From assembly GCA_026874595.1 (NCBI GenBank), contig CM049316.1, forward strand, positions 22,467,839 to 22,531,838: DNA of 64,000 nt, given 5' to 3'. Positions 58,252 through 64,000 of this stretch are shown here, in pieces (position 1 is the stretch's first letter; every line of letters begins with the position of its first letter). The notes beneath the pieces were generated by a model that did not search any database, had not been told where the DNA came from, and worked only from the letters and a program-made list of their open reading frames with translations. A program made the position numbers and the translations under genes. The DNA is from Sipunculus nudus. Its lineage: Eukaryota > Annelida > Sipuncula > Golfingiida > Sipunculidae.

Positions 58252-60690
58252 TAGCTCAGCTGACTATAAGTCATCTGAGCTATAGTCGTGGTCCATTGTC
58301 CGTCGTCCGTCCGTCTAGCTGTCCGTCCGTCCGTTCGTCTGTCCGGATGTCCGTCCGTAAGACTGGCACGTTTCGACACCATTGAACCTACGAATCTGAA
58401 ATTTGCCATACAGTTAGATGTCCCAAAAATCTCCTACCATGCTGAAAATTGGGTCAATAGGACTTCGTTCCTTCGAGATATTAAGGAAAAACCTCAATTT
58501 TTTATTAGAAATCTATTTTCACACTTCAGGACTGCCTAATATCAAAACCACTGATCTGGTTTTCTTTATATTTACCATAAATATTTCTCTATATAGTTCC
58601 TATGTACATGCCAGAAATTAAGTCAGTATTATTTAATTTAAAAATGTTATGGGCCCAAACATAATGGACATTGTAAAAAAATCAGGGAAGATATTTGGTC
58701 ACTTAAGACCAAAAGTGTTAAAGGTAGGGACTTTTTTTTCAGTAATACAACTTTAATTGATCAAAATTTAAGTGTATACCAAAAATTAGATCAAAATCTG
58801 TTAAATTTTTATAAATACTGACAAAAATATAAAATTGGTACCTTAAATTTTGCCCAAGTTTGACCATGGCACGTTTTTTTCCTGTAAGTACTGTGGATTT
58901 AATTTTCACAGTATGTTTTTGTTAGCATTTTGTCTGTTAACACCAAAAATTTGAAACCAGTTGATCAAAAACCGTAGATTTTATTCAAGTTTTCAAGCAC
59001 CATGTCACATCAAGCTAGTGTTATGCAGTTTGCTAGAGCTCAGCTCCCCAGCTTCAGCTCTAAGTTCCTCAAATTTAGCATACAGTTAGATGTCTCCAAA
59101 ATCCTCTACCATGCCAAGAATTTTATCACTAGGACTTAATTCCTTCGAAATATTAATGAAAAACTTAATTTTTCCATTAAACACCCATTGTTACACTGTA
59201 AGAGTGCCTAATATCAAAACCACTGATCTGACTTTTTTTCAAATTTTATAAGTTATTAGTTTAAATATAAAATTAGTACCTTAAATTTTGCCCAACTTTG
59301 ACCATGGCACGTTTGTTTTCTGAGAGCACTGTTGATATAATTTTCATATCATGCACAAATAAGGATTTCATCTTTGTAGTTTAGAAAGCTGAAAGAAATT
59401 GGCCAAATATTGTAGCTTTTATTAATGTTTATATGAGACCATGTCAGACCCAGGCTTAATCCAGCCCCTCTTCAGTCATCTGTATGTTGACCTTGTTGAC
59501 CTTTCATCAGATTATGCATGCTTGAGCGAAGCTTACACTGGGGCAGCCAGGCAGCTAATGCCCAGCCACAGTTGATCCAGGTGTCAAACCCAACTCATCT
59601 AGTGGTTGTTTTGAAAAACAACATAACAATAAACAATAAATTAATAATTTTTTTTTGTTTGTTTATAACAAATTAAAGAAAAATTAATAGAAAAGGAATT
59701 TGTTAGTTGATGAGTCACAGAAAATTAACTTGCAGTTACTGATGATGTAAGAATCTTGTATGGATGGATAGAATGTCAATGTCAATGTTATTCCAAATAA
59801 CACCATGCAGTCACCTATGGTATTTTTTCAGTGAAATTTTAATGATAAAAAAATAAATCATATTATTCATTACTAATCATTAGGGATCATATGAAGGAAA
59901 TTAATGATAGACAAAGATGCAGTTGATAATATTAATCTAGATTCCTACTGTGTCTAGTGTGTACATTGATGTGAAAGTCACTAAGTCCAAAGTGAATATA
60001 TTAAATTTATTTTTTTTTAATATAAATAAAAACCATAAAACCAGGTACTTATGATCATTATTTAAATTTGTGAATTTTGTATACTCTGGATTCTCAACAT
60101 CTTTGTTTGGCTAAAACTGAATAAATACTAGACATGGTGCAAATGCTTTGCAAAAGTATTTGAATACGAATATGAATATGTACTGCATTAAAAAATTGTA
60201 TTGCATAAGAATGGGAATTCAGGTAAAAATGAAAGTATTTGAATACCAGTGCAGATACTTTCAAAATGTATTCATGAATGCATTCATGAATATATTCTAT
60301 AATATTATTTCAATAATCATTTCAGTTATATTTTATTTTAAAAAATCATATGATTTTCTTTTAATTTTTTTAAAATAAAAATTATATTGGCACAATATTT
60401 GTTATTAAGTTTTAATAAATAGTTCAACTCTTTTATAATATGTGCTGCTTATAAGTTATATGGCCAAGTCAAAATCTGTGTGACAATAGCACTCCATTTG
60501 TTAATAAAATAAATGAAATCAATCCTCTTCCCCGTCTCCAAAGATACTATCAAAATCATACATAAGCTAAACACCAACAACTCATAATAAAGCTTATATT
60601 TATTACCACATAAAACAAGCATGTGCCTCTTTCCCAAATCATATTTTTTATCATATATAACAGCTGAGCGCCGTGACCCATGGGTCCCTT
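58252..60690 (+). mobile_element. Family-2-ended element, different core, ~2.4 kb
   Basis: Head TAGCTCAGCTGACTATAAGT with hairpin to CTGAGCTA (58252-58284), then GTCCGTCGTCCGTCCGTC. The core has two ~670-bp repeats ('CATACAGTTAGATGTC(C/T)C', 'CTTCGA(G/A)ATATTAA', 'GCCTAATATCAAAACCACTGATCTG' at about 58530 and 59205). It ends CAGCTGAGC (60661-60669) and the palindrome GACCCATGGGTC (60675-60686) with CCTT. Both ends match E1 at 845-4138 while the core does not. Confidence 0.7.
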
Positions 60691-62095
60691 GTTTCCATTA
60701 GGTAGAGCTTTATCTCAAACATATTAACATTACCTACATGAACTATAACTAATGTTGTTCCTCTATACCTTCTTTATACGATTATTAAATCATCTGTTAT
60801 TTCACATGTGTCACTGTGTCAGTATAACGGTCTGTTTGTCAAAGGTCCTCAATTTCGCCTGCTTTTTGGTTCTTGCGTCTGACATATGGCATTCTACAGG
60901 CCACAGTTATGCAGGAATCCTGTATAACTTCTACATCTTATGTCGTACATTAATATCTCTAAAGGAATTTTTGTAGCCACTAGGGGGTGCTGAGCTTGAA
61001 ACATTACTAAATATATTTTTTACATATCTCAAAAGCTATAAAGCTTACCTACAAAAACTATAGCTCAATATATCCCTCTACACCTTTCCATCAGATTGTC
61101 TAGGTACTAGATCTCAGATGTGTCACATTGTCAGTATGTCTGTCTGTGTTTACCTCAATTTTGCTTTCTTGCTTTTTTTGCGCATTACATATAGCATTCT
61201 AAAAGCCACATTTTCGTAGGAATCACATCGAAACGTAAAGATATAGTATATTGGAACAAAATCTTGTACGCGAATGTGTTTTATTTAAAAAGGTTAAAGT
61301 TCAAGGTGGAGGTTTTCAAAACATATCAAAATCTTAATTTCCTCATAACTTTGTTCAATATTGGTCCTATTTTCACAAACTTTGGCTCATTTTCTTCCTC
61401 TTTATCCTCGTTGTGACCTGATTAAATCACCTGCCCTCTACTTTGTGTCACTTCGTCAGTATGTCTGTTAATTAGTTGTCTTAAATTTTGTATTCTTGCG
61501 TCTCACACATAACATTCTACAGGCCATAGTTTTCCAGGAATCATTTTGTATCTTGCACATATCGTAAACAGGAAAGATTTCTGGAAACCGTATGTTTATT
61601 ATTAAATAAGGTCAAAGTTCAAGGTCAAGATCATCAAAACACATTAGACACTTATTTTCCTCATGACTTTTTTCAAGATCGGTCCCTTTTGTACAAACCG
61701 TGGCTCATTTGCTTCCTTTTTGTCTTATTCGTGGCCTGGTTTAGTCATCTGACCTCCATAATGTGTCACTTTTTCAGTATGTCTTTCTGTGTGTCAGTTG
61801 TCCTAAACTGGGCTTTTTTTTTGGTTCTTAGCATATTACAGGCTAGAATTCAGCAGGGAATATTTTTAACTTAAACAGAACGTATATAGGAACGATTTAT
61901 GCTTATTATTTATGAAGGTCAAAGTTCAAGGTCAATTTCATCAAACACGTCAAAATTTTATTTTCCCTTCTAACTTTGTCAACATAAGTCCTGTCTTCAC
62001 AAACAATGGCTCATTTCATTTAAGTTTTCTTCATTACTCATTCATTTGAATTTTTCTACGTCATTTTCGGCAAGCGCTCGAATTTTGTCATCTAG
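60691..62095 (+). mobile_element. Tandem-unit element (family 5), CTAG 3' end, 5' end not found
   Basis: Four ~315-bp units, each with 'TTTTTGGTTCTTGCGTCTGACATA', 'CATTCTACAGGCCA' and 'CAGGAAT' words (near 60870, 61165, 61490, 61810). Ends TTTTGTCATCTAG (CTAG 62092-62095) followed by T; the preceding hairpin is weak. AGGTCAAAGTTCA occurs at 61609-61621 and 61916-61928. Confidence 0.55.
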
Positions 62096-62202
62096 TTTTT
62101 AGATGTTTTTTTAGGTAATTAACCGCCCCCACTTAAACAATTTTCTGTCTCAAAATAAATGAATGTTCATATTATATTTTTATGTGAGACAGCTGGAACT
62201 GA

Positions 62203-62265
<63 letters not shown>

Positions 62266-63300
62266 ACTTTTTAATAAGACTTTCTTTCTCCATAAACTGA
62301 CAGTCCTGGTGTTATTATGTTGATGAGAGGGTGATTGTTAATTTGCTGGCGTCACCTACTTGCAAACATAATGCCTGAATAGCATTGTTTCAGGTGAGAA
62401 TATATGCCTATAGCTTCCGGATATATCAATCTGGTTTATAGGCCTAGTGTCTGCACATCTCATACAGATATCTTGTGTGCGAGAGAGAGAGAAAGAAAGA
62501 AAGAAGTTACACTTTTACTGTAAGACAGTTTTTGTCACCTTGGCCCCATAGGTAGCCTTTGCAATATGTTCTGCTATATTTACCGCATACATAAATGTTT
62601 GCAATGTACCCATTAATCCTGTATATAAAGTAATATATCCCAGTATATAAATTTTCCCACGCGTGCCTTCACTTAGCAATTTAGACTTACCAAACTGTGC
62701 CCATTAACATGCAGTGATCATTCCAAATGAAAATGCAACTAATGAAAACATGTTCTTTTTTATCTAAATCCTATTTGTCGCCGTGTACGACATAACGCTG
62801 CACTTCTCGGAAGACACGTTTTAAATTACCCCACTGATACGGACCCCAATCGTAACCATGGTGTGTTTCGTATAAAAATAAACTCATATTATATTTTAAT
62901 ATATGGGCTTCACGCGTTTACAAACATGAACCTGGGCAAAATCAACTAATTTTGCCTGGTCCTCAGGCGTTTATAAACATAATCATCAGTGAATGGAACG
63001 CTTTGTAAATTTCCCCTCTGTAAGATCAAGTGTTAGTATAACAAGGTAAGCGATATGCTAAGAAGCGGTGATCATAATAGCTCAACAGAGGTAACAACCA
63101 AGAGCGAAGCTGAAGTCTACAAATGTATGTTAGTCTAGATCTAACTATTGAGATCTGCTAATAGTTACTTTGTCGTATGTACAATTTCATTGTCACAAAG
63201 GTGAGGTCCGCCGGGTGTGCAACTGGCAAAATATTAGTGGAGCTGTATAGACTAAATACCTCACTGATCTTACCGCATTATGTTAAGCTTAAGCGGTATG
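62096..63300. other. Intergenic DNA, (TC)n tract at 62205-62262, no gene seen
   Basis: A 58-bp (TC)n microsatellite at 62205-62262 and a GAGAGA/GAAAGAAA tract at 62479-62505. No exon supported in the rest. Confidence 0.6.
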
Positions 63301-63358
63301 ATCCCGTGAGCCAAAAAAAATTTATATATAGTGAACACACCTAATGAATATTTCCCGC

Positions 63359-63770
63359 CCAATCAATAAATACGACAGTCATAACGCGGTACTTAGCGGG
63401 TAACGCCTACCGGCCAATCAAAGGAGTTTTTCTCTGCCATAGACAGTATTGAATGATGGGATATTTGCTGGCTGCTGGCTTATTTGTTCATCGAGTATGA
63501 TAGGTTATTTATGAAACACCTGAGCTTTGCTTTGCTTGAAATGTTCCCGGTTTTAATGTGATATTGACGCAGCCACAGTCAACACAGTTCATCAAGAGGT
63601 GTGTATGTGTCAAACTAACCAGCTGCACTGTTTACTTTTGTTGACAACTGGCTGAATTAAAGTGCTGCGTCAGTTTCTCTTTTAGTCCGTGACAGCATCT
63701 TCCATTTTGCGATTCACAGATTCTGGACACAGCAGACGACACTGCACGCGCAAACGAGCTTGACGTCACA
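63359..63770 (+). promoter_or_regulatory. Candidate promoter and 5' UTR of the CAP-domain gene
   Basis: CCAATCA at 63359-63365 and CCAAT at 63414-63418 are 55 bp apart, and a TGACGTCA (63761-63768) sits two bases before the ATG. A splice-acceptor-like GCGATTCACAG ends at 63720. No convincing TATA box; the start of transcription is not determined. Confidence 0.35.
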
Positions 63771-64000
63771 ATGGGGTTTTCATTCTTACTGTTGTTAATT
63801 TCATCACTGTCTGTGTTCATGAGTGATGTGTTAGCGTTCCAGGAAGGGAAATCAAACAAATTCACGACCTTGGAGGATATGCGCGTTCTTTCCCGCTCAA
63901 AACGCACAATCACAAACGGGCTCTCGTCTGCTGAACAAACTGCGTCTGTGAACAAACACAACGCTCTGCGCTCAGCAGAAAATGGAGCAGACCTCGAGTT
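63771..64000 (+). CDS. Secreted CAP/CRISP-superfamily protein, first coding exon, runs off window
   Basis: From the ATG at 63771 the frame is open to the window end (76 codons plus 2 bases). Residues 1-22 are a textbook signal peptide (MGFSFLLLLISSLSVFMSDVLA), so the product enters the secretory pathway. Residues 42-45, RSKR, form a furin-type cleavage site, suggesting a propeptide. From about 51, LSSAEQTASVNKHNALRS matches the opening helix of the CAP (SCP/TAPS, PF00188) domain with its HNALR motif (63-67), as in cysteine-rich secretory proteins and GLIPR/PI16-like proteins. The cysteines and active-site-like His/Glu residues would lie beyond the window. The exact subfamily cannot be told. 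The minus-strand 109-codon frame over the same bases is a shadow. Confidence 0.75.
   Translation, partial: MGFSFLLLLISSLSVFMSDVLAFQEGKSNKFTTLEDMRVLSRSKRTITNGLSSAEQTASVNKHNALRSAENGADLE

Noticed and set aside
63632-63961. 109-codon minus-strand frame
   Set aside because: It overlaps the plus-strand CAP-domain frame, which has a signal peptide and a family motif; the minus frame is a shadow.

Overview
This window is animal nuclear DNA, most likely from a marine invertebrate. A mollusc, brachiopod or similar lophotrochozoan fits best, but that is an inference from repeat style and not proven. The evidence is GT-AG introns of 0.6-7.6 kb, sparse coding sequence, many (TA)n and (TC)n microsatellites, LINE, LTR, SINE and TIR remnants, and a dense load of non-autonomous elements built from a terminal hairpin, a (GTCC)n-like stretch and tandem 130-340 bp units. 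Two protein-coding genes can be supported. Layout: 1-6562 is a nest of near-identical copies of one hairpin-ended tandem-repeat element (here called family 2), inserted into each other, with a second element (family 1) and a 555-bp TIR element inside. 6563-31730 is mostly intergenic DNA: decayed LINE fragments (about 6978-7097 and 8660-9429), a 5'-truncated LINE with a 332-codon open frame (15440-16857), a small pogo/Tigger-like TIR element in a (TA)n tract (14302-14497), a 64-bp perfect palindrome (25243-25306), a 3-kb TIR element (25657-28641), a tRNA-derived SINE (minus strand, 29580 leftwards) and further TIR elements. 31731-51736 is the main gene. I assembled nine coding exons on the + strand, all with phase-compatible GT-AG junctions. 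They give a 687-residue membrane-anchored FG-GAP/beta-propeller-like protein with a transmembrane segment near each end and three Asp-rich calcium-type loops. By remembered sequence resemblance it looks like the animal counterpart of the plant FG-GAP protein NERD1 (At3g51050). Its introns hold much of the transposon content, above all intron 7 (7.6 kb): a LINE endonuclease scrap, a 4.2-kb LTR retrotransposon deleted for reverse transcriptase, and a hairpin-ended tandem-repeat element. 51737-62100 is another field of hairpin-ended tandem-repeat elements; three in the window end in a hairpin followed by CTAG-T, as Helitrons do. One of these carries about ten copies of AGGTCA direct-repeat motifs. 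63771-64000 is the first coding exon of a secreted CAP/CRISP-superfamily protein that runs off the window; its promoter region has two CCAAT boxes and a TGACGTCA. The two genes show no evident functional link. The most unusual content is the set of unlike tandem-repeat elements sharing one architecture and one embedded 14-bp palindrome (AGGTGGCGCCACCT), and the nested self-insertion at the left end, which shows the target site of these elements directly.
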